From Hoeflea_A sp040932035 (GTDB lineage Bacteria; Pseudomonadota; Alphaproteobacteria; Rhizobiales; Rhizobiaceae): a DNA stretch of 64,000 bases. The stretch covers positions 1,054,001 to 1,118,000 of the forward strand of contig NZ_JBFRBB010000002.1 in NCBI RefSeq assembly GCF_040932035.1, in the 5' to 3' direction. Position 1 is the first letter of the stretch. The number at the start of each line of letters is the position of its first letter. The notes under the pieces were generated by a model. It was not told where the DNA came from and did not search any database. It worked only from the letters and a program-made list of their open reading frames with translations. Below, one piece after another: positions 54,172-63,116 of this stretch. A program made the position numbers and the translations under genes.

Positions 54172-56013
54172 ATGAGCGCGACCGTCAGACTGACCATGGC
54201 GCAGGCCGTCGCAAGATATCTGGCCAGTCAGAAAACCGAATTGGACAACGAGATTGTGCCTGTGTTTGGCGGTGTCTGGGCGATTTTCGGCCATGGAAAC
54301 GTCGCCGGCCTCGGCGAAGCGCTCTACCAGCACCGCGACGATCTGCCGACCTACCGCGCCCACAATGAACAGGGCATGGCACATGCGGCCATTGCCTATG
54401 CAAAGGCGAGCAACCGCCGGCGCATGATGGCGTGCACAACCTCCATCGGTCCCGGCGCACTCAACATGGTGACCGCGGCAGGTGTAGCACACGTCAATCG
54501 CCTGCCGGTGCTGCTTCTGCCGGGAGACGTCTTTGCCAATCGCGCTCCCGATCCGGTTCTGCAGCAGGTCGAGGATTTTGGCGACGGAACAGTCTCGGCA
54601 AATGACTGCCTGCGGCCGGTATCGCGCTATTTCGACCGCATCACACGGCCCGAACAAATCATTCCGGCCCTGAAACGGGCAATGCAGGTGCTGACCGATC
54701 CCGCCGATTGCGGCCCGGTCACGCTGAGCCTGTGCCAGGACGTTCAGGCCGAGGCATTTGATTATCCGCTCAGCTTCTTTGAAGAAAAAATCTGGCTCCC
54801 AAGGCGGGCACACCCCGACCGGCGCGAACTGGAACAGGCCGCCGAAATCCTCGGCCAGGCTGAAAAACCGGTTATCGTCGCCGGCGGCGGTGTGCTTTAC
54901 TCCGAGGCCTGCGAAACGCTTCGAGACTTCGCCGAAAAGCACAAAGTGCCGGTCGTCATGACCCAGGCCGGAAAATCGGTCCTGCCCGACGACCATACGC
55001 TTTGCCTCGGTTCCATCGGCGTGACCGGAACCTCAGCGGCAAATGTCATTGCCGAAGACGCCGATGTGGTTTTTGCCGTCGGCACGCGCCTGCAGGATTT
55101 CACCACCGGATCATGGGCCCTGTTCAAGAATCCGGACATGCGGATCGTCGGCCTCAATGTCCAGCCGTTCGATGCCGGCAAACACGATGCAGTTCCTTTG
55201 GTCTGCGACGCGGCGGTCGGACTTGAGTGCCTTTCGGAAAATCTCGGCGGCTGGAAGACAGGTGAAGGCTACACCGCTTCCTTCGCCGCTGCAAAGGCCG
55301 CATGGATGAAAGACGCGCAGGCGGTTACCGCACCGTCAAATGCTGATCTTCCATCCGATGCGCAGGTGATTGGTGCCGTGCAGCGTTCAGCCACAGAAAA
55401 CACCACAATCGTTTGTGCGGCGGGCGGGCTTCCGGGCGAATTGCACAAGCTGTGGCAGGCAGACCGGCCCGGTTCCTACCATATGGAATATGGCTTTTCC
55501 TGCATGGGTTACGAGATAGCCGGCGGCCTTGGCGTCAAACTGGCAAAACCCGATGATGACGTCGTGGTCATGGTCGGAGACGGCTCCTATCTGATGCTGA
55601 ATTCCGAAATCGCAACCTCGGTGATGCTCGGTCAGAAGATCACAATCGTTGTACTCGACAATCGCGGATTCGGCTGCATCAACCGCCTGCAGATGGGCAC
55701 CGGCGGCGCCAACTTCAACAATCTGTTGAAGGACGCGAAACACGACGTTCTGCCCGATATCGAATTCCGGGCGCATGCCGAAAGCCTGGGCGCGATCGCC
55801 CAGAAAGTCACGTCACTGGCCGATCTGGAAAGCGCCCTCGCAGAGGCTCAGGGCAATGAACGGACCACCGTGATCGTCATCGATACCGACCCGCTCATTT
55901 CGACCGAGGCCGGCGGTCACTGGTGGGATGTCGCGGTGCCCCAAGTCAGCACCCGCCAGGAAGTGCGCGCAGCGCGATCCGAATATGAGACCGCGCGCAA
56001 ACAGCAGAATTGA
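54172..56013 (+). CDS. iolD: 3D-(3,5/4)-trihydroxycyclohexane-1,2-dione acylhydrolase, copy B
   Basis: The 613-residue thiamine-diphosphate enzyme has the catalytic glutamate in HNEQGMA (E66) and the cofactor motif GDGSYLMLN (G469-G471). ATG 54172 is preceded by GGAGAA; the upstream open frame overlaps iolC and is not used. It lies in the order iolC-iolD-iolE-iolB typical of rhizobia. Compared with copy A it shares the core motifs but differs throughout. Confidence 0.95.
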   Translation: MSATVRLTMAQAVARYLASQKTELDNEIVPVFGGVWAIFGHGNVAGLGEALYQHRDDLPTYRAHNEQGMAHAAIAYAKASNRRRMMACTTSIGPGALNMVTAAGVAHVNRLPVLLLPGDVFANRAPDPVLQQVEDFGDGTVSANDCLRPVSRYFDRITRPEQIIPALKRAMQVLTDPADCGPVTLSLCQDVQAEAFDYPLSFFEEKIWLPRRAHPDRRELEQAAEILGQAEKPVIVAGGGVLYSEACETLRDFAEKHKVPVVMTQAGKSVLPDDHTLCLGSIGVTGTSAANVIAEDADVVFAVGTRLQDFTTGSWALFKNPDMRIVGLNVQPFDAGKHDAVPLVCDAAVGLECLSENLGGWKTGEGYTASFAAAKAAWMKDAQAVTAPSNADLPSDAQVIGAVQRSATENTTIVCAAGGLPGELHKLWQADRPGSYHMEYGFSCMGYEIAGGLGVKLAKPDDDVVVMVGDGSYLMLNSEIATSVMLGQKITIVVLDNRGFGCINRLQMGTGGANFNNLLKDAKHDVLPDIEFRAHAESLGAIAQKVTSLADLESALAEAQGNERTTVIVIDTDPLISTEAGGHWWDVAVPQVSTRQEVRAARSEYETARKQQN

Positions 56014-56037
56014 ATGCCGTTTAAAGAGATAAGAAGC

Positions 56038-56934
56038 ATGATCAGATACGGAACCAACCCGATTGCCTGGACCAATGATGACGACCGCACAATCGGCGCC
56101 CATATCAGCCTCGAACAATGTCTTTCCGATGCCGGAAGGATCGGCTTCGACGGCATTGAAAAAGGCCACAGAATGCCCGACGACCCGGAAGCACTGCGGG
56201 CGGCTTTGGAGCCGCATGGTCTAAAGTTTATCTCCGGCTGGCATTCGCTGAACATTCTGGTCAATGACATCGATGCCGAAAAGGCGGCGCTGCAGAAACG
56301 CCTCGATCTGCTCAAGGCGCATGATTGTCAGGTGTGCATCGTCTGCGAAACCTCGAACGCCATTCACGGTGCTGACGGCACGCCCGTGTCGCAGCGTCCG
56401 GTCATGGATGAGGCGGAATGGGAACGCTTTACCTCGATGCTCGAGGCATTGGCGCAGTATTGCGCAGACCAGGGAGTCGATCTCGTCTATCACCATCACA
56501 TGGGCACGGTTATTCAGAACATGGAAGAAATCGACCGGCTGATGCGCGAGACGGGCCCTGCAACAAAGCTTCTGTTTGACACAGGCCATGCCTGTTTTGC
56601 CGGCGTCGACCCGCTTGAAGTGGCACAAAAACACTTCGGCCGCGTCCGCCATTTCCACGCAAAGAATGTCCGCGGCGCCATCATGAAACAGGTCGAAGAC
56701 GAAGACCTGAGCTTCCTTGAAGCTGTCCGGCGCGGTGTCTTCACAGTACCGGGCGATCCGGAAGGCTCAGTCGCATTCGAGCCGGTCCTCAAAGTGGCCG
56801 CGGAACACGGCTATAATGGATGGCTGGTGATCGAGGCCGAGCAGGATTCAGCCGTGCGGGATCCGTTTTACTACCAGAAAATGGGCCTGAAGGCCCTGAA
56901 AAGAATGGCCAAAGCCACCGGGCTGGACGCCTAG
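56038..56934 (+). CDS. iolE: Myo-inosose-2 dehydratase
   Basis: The 298-residue TIM-barrel protein starts MIRYGTNPIAWTNDDD and has GFDGIEKGHRMP, VYHHHMGTV, LFDTGHACFAG, RHFHAKNVR and LVIEAEQD, matching IolE. It dehydrates 2-keto-myo-inositol. The ATG at 56038 fits the family start; another in-frame ATG at 56014 follows the iolD stop directly. Confidence 0.95.
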   Translation: MIRYGTNPIAWTNDDDRTIGAHISLEQCLSDAGRIGFDGIEKGHRMPDDPEALRAALEPHGLKFISGWHSLNILVNDIDAEKAALQKRLDLLKAHDCQVCIVCETSNAIHGADGTPVSQRPVMDEAEWERFTSMLEALAQYCADQGVDLVYHHHMGTVIQNMEEIDRLMRETGPATKLLFDTGHACFAGVDPLEVAQKHFGRVRHFHAKNVRGAIMKQVEDEDLSFLEAVRRGVFTVPGDPEGSVAFEPVLKVAAEHGYNGWLVIEAEQDSAVRDPFYYQKMGLKALKRMAKATGLDA

Positions 56935-56953
56935 GCGAGGAAAAGGAATTTAC

Positions 56954-57754
56954 ATGTCGTCATTGCTGGTAAAACCGAAGGACGGCCACGGCCGTGTCAC
57001 CAATGTAACCCCGCAGAACGCCGGCTGGGACTATGTCGGCTTTGACCTGCACCGCCTGCGGCCGGGTGAAACAGTCGGCGAGGAAACGGGCGACCGGGAG
57101 GTCTGTCTGGTCTATGTGAGCGGCAAGGGATCGGCCTCTGCAAATAGGGAGGATTTCGGCGTCCTTGGCGAGCGCATGTCACCCTTCGATGGCTTTCCGG
57201 CCGCTGTCTACGTACCGGGCGGGTCCACGTGGAGCGTCACGGCGGAAACCGACCTTGAACTGGCCGTCTGTTCGGCGCCCGACAATGTTGGGGACTTACC
57301 TGCCCGCGTCATCTCACCCGCCGACCTCAGCAAGGAAACACGCGGCACCGGGACGAATACGCGCTACGTAACAAACATTCTGCCGGAAGATCAGCCTGCC
57401 CAGTCGCTGCTGGTTGTCGAGGTGATCACACCCGGCGGACACACCTCCTCGTATCCACCCCACAAGCACGACCAGGACAATCTCCCGCATGAATCGCAGC
57501 TTGAGGAGACCTATTATCACCGCCTCAACCCGCCGCAGGGTTTCGGCTTCCAACGCGTCTATACGGACGACCGTTCACTGGACGAGTCCATGGCAGTGGA
57601 AGATGGCGACGTTACACTGGTTCCAAAGGGCTATCACCCCTGTGCCGCCTGCCACGGGTATGACCTCTACTATCTGAACGTCATGGCCGGTCCTAAACGG
57701 ACCTGGAAATTCCACAACGCCGCCGAACATGAGTGGTTGATCAACGCGGGATAA
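56954..57754 (+). CDS. iolB: 5-deoxy-glucuronate isomerase, copy B
   Basis: The 266-residue cupin-like protein has the metal-site pattern SSYPPHKHDQD, LEETYYHRLNP and GYHPCAACHGYDLYYLN, matching IolB. It is the last gene of iolCDEB, 19 bp after iolE. The following 268 bp to the porin gene hold no clear terminator or gene. Confidence 0.94.
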   Translation: MSSLLVKPKDGHGRVTNVTPQNAGWDYVGFDLHRLRPGETVGEETGDREVCLVYVSGKGSASANREDFGVLGERMSPFDGFPAAVYVPGGSTWSVTAETDLELAVCSAPDNVGDLPARVISPADLSKETRGTGTNTRYVTNILPEDQPAQSLLVVEVITPGGHTSSYPPHKHDQDNLPHESQLEETYYHRLNPPQGFGFQRVYTDDRSLDESMAVEDGDVTLVPKGYHPCAACHGYDLYYLNVMAGPKRTWKFHNAAEHEWLINAG

Positions 57755-58022
57755 CAGAACGGTTCCTCCTCCGCTGCAGTGGACCGCACCTTGACGATCC
57801 ACCGTTCTATTTTTGAGGGTGGACTATTGCAGTATCTGCTCGGATAATATTTGACGATTCGACGACTGCAGCCGGATGGGTCACGGCTTTGCGGGCGATG
57901 AACAGCAACTGTTTTACTCGAATCTGATGTCAGCTGTTTACGAACATTAAGGTTCTTTAAGTTTACACTCCAGGTTGTACGTGAATAATTGTCGGGCGAC
58001 ATTTTGAGCGGGGACACTGACG

Positions 58023-59399
58023 TTGCATGCTGCCGGCAACTATTGCGCTAACTCAGCAGCGGTATTCCTTTGCGCAATACTTCTCCTCACGCCCGCCGAA
58101 GCCGACATAAACCCATGGATCCGATCGGATCTCTTCAAGTCCGATAAATGGGACACAGCGGGCCCTGAAACGGCAACCCCCTGGCTGCATCCACCGGCCT
58201 GGACACCGGGACAGGATTGGGGATGGATGTCGGGCAATCCGCAGGCATCCAACATCCTGGGAAGCTGGGGCGGCATCAGAGACCGGCTCGAACTCAACGG
58301 GGTTTCCGTTTCCGTATCCTATCTCGGGCAGTTTGCAACCAATCCGGTTGGAGGCAGGACCGAAGGCGGGGCAAGCTGGATCGGCGACTGGACCGTCGCG
58401 ACGTTTGTCGATTTCCAGCGCATGCTGGATATCGACCAGAGAGTCTACTTCATCACATCGACAAATCTGCAGACAGGAAATACGGGCCTGAGCCCAAACT
58501 ATGTCGGCAATCTGTATCCGGTTCAATTGTCTTCGTCGGATGCACCGGCCCCGCATCCGAGCCTGGTGCACCTGGCTCTCGGTGCGCAGATTTTCGACGA
58601 CACGACCGAGGTCGTCGGGGGCCGGATTCTTGCCGGTGACGACTTCGCGTTCCTTTCCCAGGCCTGCTCATCACTCAACCAGGACATTTGTGGCAACCCG
58701 CTGGCAGGCGCTTCCAGCATCAACTTTCCGACCTATCCCAACGCCTCCTGGGGCGCCCGGTTGAAGGTCAAGCCCGGACAGTCCTGGTATGCACAGGCCG
58801 GGGCCTATCTGGTCTATCCCGATCTCGGCAATCCGGACGAACACGGCATCGAGTTCGGATCACCCGATGGAGCCGGAGTTCTGTCGATCGGTGAGACGGG
58901 TTTCAATGTCGGCAAAAGAGCCGGCCGGCCGGGGCTGCCCGGCACTTACAAGTTCGGCGGCTACTATGACACCGAGCGGATGACAGATCTGATGTCCGGC
59001 ACGGATCGCCGCAACACCTGGGGCGTTTATGCCATGGGCGAACAAATGCTCTATAGCGAGAACGACGATTACTCCAACGGGCTGTGGGCATGGCTGGCAC
59101 TGAGCTACGCCCCGCCGGACGTCAATCAGATTGAGTTCATGGCTGCCGGCGGACTGACCTATGTCGGCCCGCTCTCGACCCGGCCCCACGACGCGGTATC
59201 CTTTGTTGCCGCCACAGGTGTGTTTAGCGACAGTCTTCCCGATCAAAGCGCCGAAACCGTTCTGGAGTTCAACTACCGCGCTCAACTCCTGCCGGTGCTC
59301 TACATCCAGCCTGACATTCAGTACGTCATCAATCCGGATGGCTATTCAAACACAGACAACGCACTCGTTCTCGGCTTCGCGATCGGTGCGACATTTTGA
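58023..59399 (+). CDS. OprB-family carbohydrate porin
   Basis: The 458-residue outer-membrane protein has a signal peptide (ending LTPAEAD) and OprB-like strands: SWGGIRDRLELNGVSVSVSY, WIGDWTVATFVDFQRMLDI, GVYAMGEQMLY and a C-terminal phenylalanine after LGFAIGATF. The likely start is TTG 58023, with GCGGGGA 9 bases upstream. It probably admits sugars or related small molecules. It is the first of four co-directional genes. Confidence 0.87.
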   Translation: MHAAGNYCANSAAVFLCAILLLTPAEADINPWIRSDLFKSDKWDTAGPETATPWLHPPAWTPGQDWGWMSGNPQASNILGSWGGIRDRLELNGVSVSVSYLGQFATNPVGGRTEGGASWIGDWTVATFVDFQRMLDIDQRVYFITSTNLQTGNTGLSPNYVGNLYPVQLSSSDAPAPHPSLVHLALGAQIFDDTTEVVGGRILAGDDFAFLSQACSSLNQDICGNPLAGASSINFPTYPNASWGARLKVKPGQSWYAQAGAYLVYPDLGNPDEHGIEFGSPDGAGVLSIGETGFNVGKRAGRPGLPGTYKFGGYYDTERMTDLMSGTDRRNTWGVYAMGEQMLYSENDDYSNGLWAWLALSYAPPDVNQIEFMAAGGLTYVGPLSTRPHDAVSFVAATGVFSDSLPDQSAETVLEFNYRAQLLPVLYIQPDIQYVINPDGYSNTDNALVLGFAIGATF

Positions 59400-59417
59400 A
59401 AGAAGGAGCAAAATCCG

Positions 59418-59798
59418 ATGTATCGTGCTGTCGTTGCAATTGCATTCGCGTCCTGTTTGACGAGCACAGCCCCTGCCCTGTCGGACACGTCCGCCGCGGG
59501 CTCTGAAGCACTGATCATACAGGCCAAGGATCACCAGGAACTCAACGACAGGTTCTGTGCGGCAAAACCTGATGTCGAGCACATACTTGTCCTGCCGGCC
59601 TCGCTGTTTGTCGACAGCCAAGAGGTGATCTGCGACAGCGGGCCCTATAAGTTGTACCGGATCATCGAGCACGATGATCCCGATGATTTCGAATATTATC
59701 TGGACCCGCCTTTCGGCGCGGAATATCGGCTGGGTTGTGACGGCAAGGCTGGCCGCACCATGAAAACGATCGCAATAAATTGCCGCCCGCTGAAATAG
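59418..59798 (+). CDS. Small secreted protein with four cysteines, unknown function
   Basis: The 126-residue protein has a signal peptide (MYRAVVAIAFASCLTSTAPALS) and a mature part with four cysteines (RFCAAKP, VICDSG, LGCDGK, INCRPLK) that could form two disulfides. I do not recognise the family. It sits 18 bp after the porin and 72 bp before the multicopper oxidase and could be an accessory of either. Confidence 0.7.
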   Translation: MYRAVVAIAFASCLTSTAPALSDTSAAGSEALIIQAKDHQELNDRFCAAKPDVEHILVLPASLFVDSQEVICDSGPYKLYRIIEHDDPDDFEYYLDPPFGAEYRLGCDGKAGRTMKTIAINCRPLK

Positions 59799-59870
59799 GC
59801 GGGGCGGCTGGCTGACATTTTGCGGAACCGACAGATACACGGTGCGATGGAACACTGGAGGACTGGAAAT

Positions 59871-62800
59871 ATGGACAATGAGCTGCACACACCCGCCAGA
59901 ACCAGCTTGAGGAGCACACTCTTTCTTGCAACGGTTGCCGGGCTACTATTCTTGTCGGTGGGGGTTCTCGCCGCCATGCGGTTTGGGTTGATCTACCAGG
60001 CAGAGGCGGCTGACGAAGCCGCGAACGCCGTCATCGATCCATCCGTGCGGTCCGAGTACAGGGAGCCTGTGGTCATTGAAAGTAAGGACGGTGTTCTTGA
60101 GATCCGGCTAACTGCACATCAGGGAGAAGCAAGACTCGATACGGTGCCAACGCCGGTCCGGAACTTCATGGTTTATGCTTACGATGTGATCCAGGGCACA
60201 GCGTCGGACGGGCAAACCTCCGGAGACAACCAGTATCCCGCCCCGACACTGAAAGTTGATCCTGGCGACAAGCTGATCGTCCATCTGGAAAATTCACTCG
60301 CGGACCTGACAATCCGCGACTATTACGATCCCGCTTTCAGCGCAAAAGATGAACAAGTCCCGCTGTATCCGCCTCAACTGACGCAGGCGCCCATCAATCT
60401 TCACACACACGGCGTGCGTATCAGCCCCAAAGGCAATTCCGACAACGTCATGCTGCATATCGGCGCCGGCTTGTCCAACACCTATGTCTACGACATCCGC
60501 GAGGATCATCCGCAGGGAGCCTACTGGTATCACCCGCATCTGCATGGACTCACGGCACCGCAGGTTTATTATGGTCTGGCCGGCATGCTTCAGATCGGAC
60601 GTCTCGACGGCAACATTCCGCTCGTGGCGGAAAACGATATTCCGGTCCGCAACATGGTGCTGCAGTACAATTATGTGTTTGATCGTAAGGGCGGACTCGC
60701 CGAGCTCCGCAACCCCAACTGGCCGCAATATGTCAGTACCCTGAAACCGCCGAAGGACGACGAACTGGCCAAGGGTACCTATCGCCCGCTGTTGGCGCCA
60801 GTCAATTTTACCGACTCCAAAAAGGGCACAGAAAACCTGACGGTCTGGTATGCCGGTCCACTTGGGCTTTACAACAACCGCGGACGGCTTCAGTTCATGC
60901 CGAGCAATCTCCAGACGTTCACGGAAAAACCGGACGGTTCCGGATACAACGTGCCCGCCGATCCGGACATGCCTGACTACCAGCGCGACATACAGTTTAC
61001 CGTCAACGGTCAGTTCCAGCCGGTCATCAACAGCAAGGCCGGGCAAACTGAGATCTGGGTGCTGTCGAATATCTCCGACATGGCCTACATGAATGTGCAA
61101 CTCACCGAAACCGAGACCGGCAAGCACCCCAAGATCGCCATCCTCGGAGAAGACGGGAATCCAAGTCCCGCCGTTCACTATCCGGTCACCAACAACGGGA
61201 CACGGTTGCTCATTCCACCGGCAACCCGCTACGCGATAGCGGTAACGATACCGAAAACCGGAGACCTGATCCTGGAAATGCCGTCAATCGGTGACGGTGC
61301 GCGGGCATTTGGCGAGAAAGGCATTCTCTACACCAACGACGGCACCGACAATCCTCCGGCCAGGACCGGCAGCGTGACGGTCCTGCCTTCCGTCGTGAGC
61401 TACGATGACGGATTCTTCCTGTTCCCGACCCAGGTTCTGGCAAGGGCTGTCCCTTCCAACGGTCAGGGGGTGACAACCGCTTTTGTCGAGGGACAGGAGT
61501 TGAACGCCAACACCGGTTTTGAAGACATCTCCAAGGTCACGCCGGACTTCACGCGGAAACTGGACGTCACCGGCGGGTTCATCAACGAACTTGCGAACAA
61601 GGATGACCCGAAGGCCTTTGTCTACGCTTTCAACGGCATCGGGTTTCCCAATGCCCCACTGCTCCAGCCGCGGCTCAATTCCGTCGAAGAGTGGAAATTC
61701 TACAACTACAACAATGATGGCCATCCGATCCACGTCCACGTCAACGACTTTCAGGTCACCAGCTATTTCAATCCCGTTACCGGTATCAGAACAGGTCCGG
61801 ACATGTGGGGATCGGATACGGCCAACCTGCCGCAGCCATCGCAAATCGCCGATCCGAGCGAAGACATCGCGCAACCGGCCGAACTGTCCATTCGCACGCG
61901 GTTCAAAGATTATATCGGTCTTTTTGTCATGCACTGCCATCGCCTGAACCATGAGGATAACGGCCTCATGATGATGGTGAACATCATTCCGGCTGTCTCC
62001 ACCTACGCGGTCTCTGTCCCCGGATCATCCGGCAAGGCGGCACAAGTTGAGATCTACGACGGCAACGGGGACCGTCTCGTTGCGACCGTCACGCCATTTG
62101 CAGACTATGAGGGCGTTCCGAGCGTGACCATGGGCGATATCAACGGCGACGGCATTTACGATCTGGTTGTTGGCGCCGGAAAGGATAACGCTCCGGAAGT
62201 CGTCGTATATTCCGGCAAGGCTGCCGGGGGCACTGCGGCATTCGAGACGGAACTGACGCGGTTTGAGGCATTCCCGTCCGACGCCCAAGGCGGCATCAGC
62301 GTTGCTGCCGCGCAGATCGACGGCAGTACATCGGACAACGTCATCGTCGGGTCCGGTCCCGGCATCCCGAGCGAAGTCAAGGTGTTTGCCTACAAGCAAT
62401 CAGCGGCCACCGGCGAAGCCACCACCCTCTATTCGTCTTTCAGCCCATATGACGACGATCAGAACGGCGTGAGCGTTGCCACAGGTTTCGTCAGCTTCAC
62501 GTCCGGCCGCAATAGCATCGTCACCGCTCCGGGGCCGGGCAGTCCGGCAAAGGTTCGCGTTTTCGATTACTGGCTGATGAAGCCGACAGGCCTGCGGGTC
62601 GCCGGGTCCAATGTACCGCTGGACTTGTGCACCAGCAGCGATGGCAAGCCATCCATGATCGCGGAATTCGAACCGTTCGGCAGCGATTACCGCGACGGTG
62701 TTTCTCTGGCCACCGGCTGGCTCTACGGATCGGAGGGCGGCGCCGAGCGTATCGTCGTCGGCCAGTTGACGGCGCCCGGCAGGGTCAAGGTCTATTCCAC

Positions 62801-63113
62801 CGGCTCCGCACTTCAGGGGGGCCCTGCTCTGTACCTGAAAGGCCCGGTGGAGCACGGGGAATTGCCTTCCTACATAACCGAATTGAGTTTCATGCCTTTT
62901 GACGGCGCTTCCGGCGTTCATGTGGCAACGACCAGCACGACGACAGGCGCCGACCTCCTCGTCAGCGGAGTCCTGCCGGGGGGCAAGACCGCAAAGATCC
63001 GCAAATACGATGTGGTCAGGCCAAACGCCAAGGCGGCAAAGCTGAAGGCTGTCGAACTCGGAGAGGTGTCTTCGAAATCGGGCTCGGTGCCGCATATTCT
63101 CGGAGGGGACTGA
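59871..63113 (+). CDS. Multicopper oxidase fused to C-terminal FG-GAP repeats
   Basis: The 1080-residue protein has an N-terminal hydrophobic segment (residues 12-36, signal or anchor), then a multicopper oxidase (about 60-700) with all four copper motifs: LHTHG (H168, H170), YWYHPHLHG (H211-H215), HPIHVH (H608-H613) and HCHRLNHEDNGLM (H678-M690). The type-1 axial position, five after H684, is Leu689 rather than Met. Residues about 720-1060 hold five FG-GAP-like repeats, such as DINGDGIYDLVVGAG. ATG 59871 follows GGAGG. It likely acts in the periplasm or outside; the substrate is unknown. Confidence 0.88.
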   Translation: MDNELHTPARTSLRSTLFLATVAGLLFLSVGVLAAMRFGLIYQAEAADEAANAVIDPSVRSEYREPVVIESKDGVLEIRLTAHQGEARLDTVPTPVRNFMVYAYDVIQGTASDGQTSGDNQYPAPTLKVDPGDKLIVHLENSLADLTIRDYYDPAFSAKDEQVPLYPPQLTQAPINLHTHGVRISPKGNSDNVMLHIGAGLSNTYVYDIREDHPQGAYWYHPHLHGLTAPQVYYGLAGMLQIGRLDGNIPLVAENDIPVRNMVLQYNYVFDRKGGLAELRNPNWPQYVSTLKPPKDDELAKGTYRPLLAPVNFTDSKKGTENLTVWYAGPLGLYNNRGRLQFMPSNLQTFTEKPDGSGYNVPADPDMPDYQRDIQFTVNGQFQPVINSKAGQTEIWVLSNISDMAYMNVQLTETETGKHPKIAILGEDGNPSPAVHYPVTNNGTRLLIPPATRYAIAVTIPKTGDLILEMPSIGDGARAFGEKGILYTNDGTDNPPARTGSVTVLPSVVSYDDGFFLFPTQVLARAVPSNGQGVTTAFVEGQELNANTGFEDISKVTPDFTRKLDVTGGFINELANKDDPKAFVYAFNGIGFPNAPLLQPRLNSVEEWKFYNYNNDGHPIHVHVNDFQVTSYFNPVTGIRTGPDMWGSDTANLPQPSQIADPSEDIAQPAELSIRTRFKDYIGLFVMHCHRLNHEDNGLMMMVNIIPAVSTYAVSVPGSSGKAAQVEIYDGNGDRLVATVTPFADYEGVPSVTMGDINGDGIYDLVVGAGKDNAPEVVVYSGKAAGGTAAFETELTRFEAFPSDAQGGISVAAAQIDGSTSDNVIVGSGPGIPSEVKVFAYKQSAATGEATTLYSSFSPYDDDQNGVSVATGFVSFTSGRNSIVTAPGPGSPAKVRVFDYWLMKPTGLRVAGSNVPLDLCTSSDGKPSMIAEFEPFGSDYRDGVSLATGWLYGSEGGAERIVVGQLTAPGRVKVYSTGSALQGGPALYLKGPVEHGELPSYITELSFMPFDGASGVHVATTSTTTGADLLVSGVLPGGKTAKIRKYDVVRPNAKAAKLKAVELGEVSSKSGSVPHILGGD

Positions 63114-63116
63114 GAG

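Noticed and set aside
57796..57825. CCACC...GGTGG stem after iolB as terminator
   Set aside because: The stem is only 5 bp with a 15-base loop and has no T-run on the 3' side.
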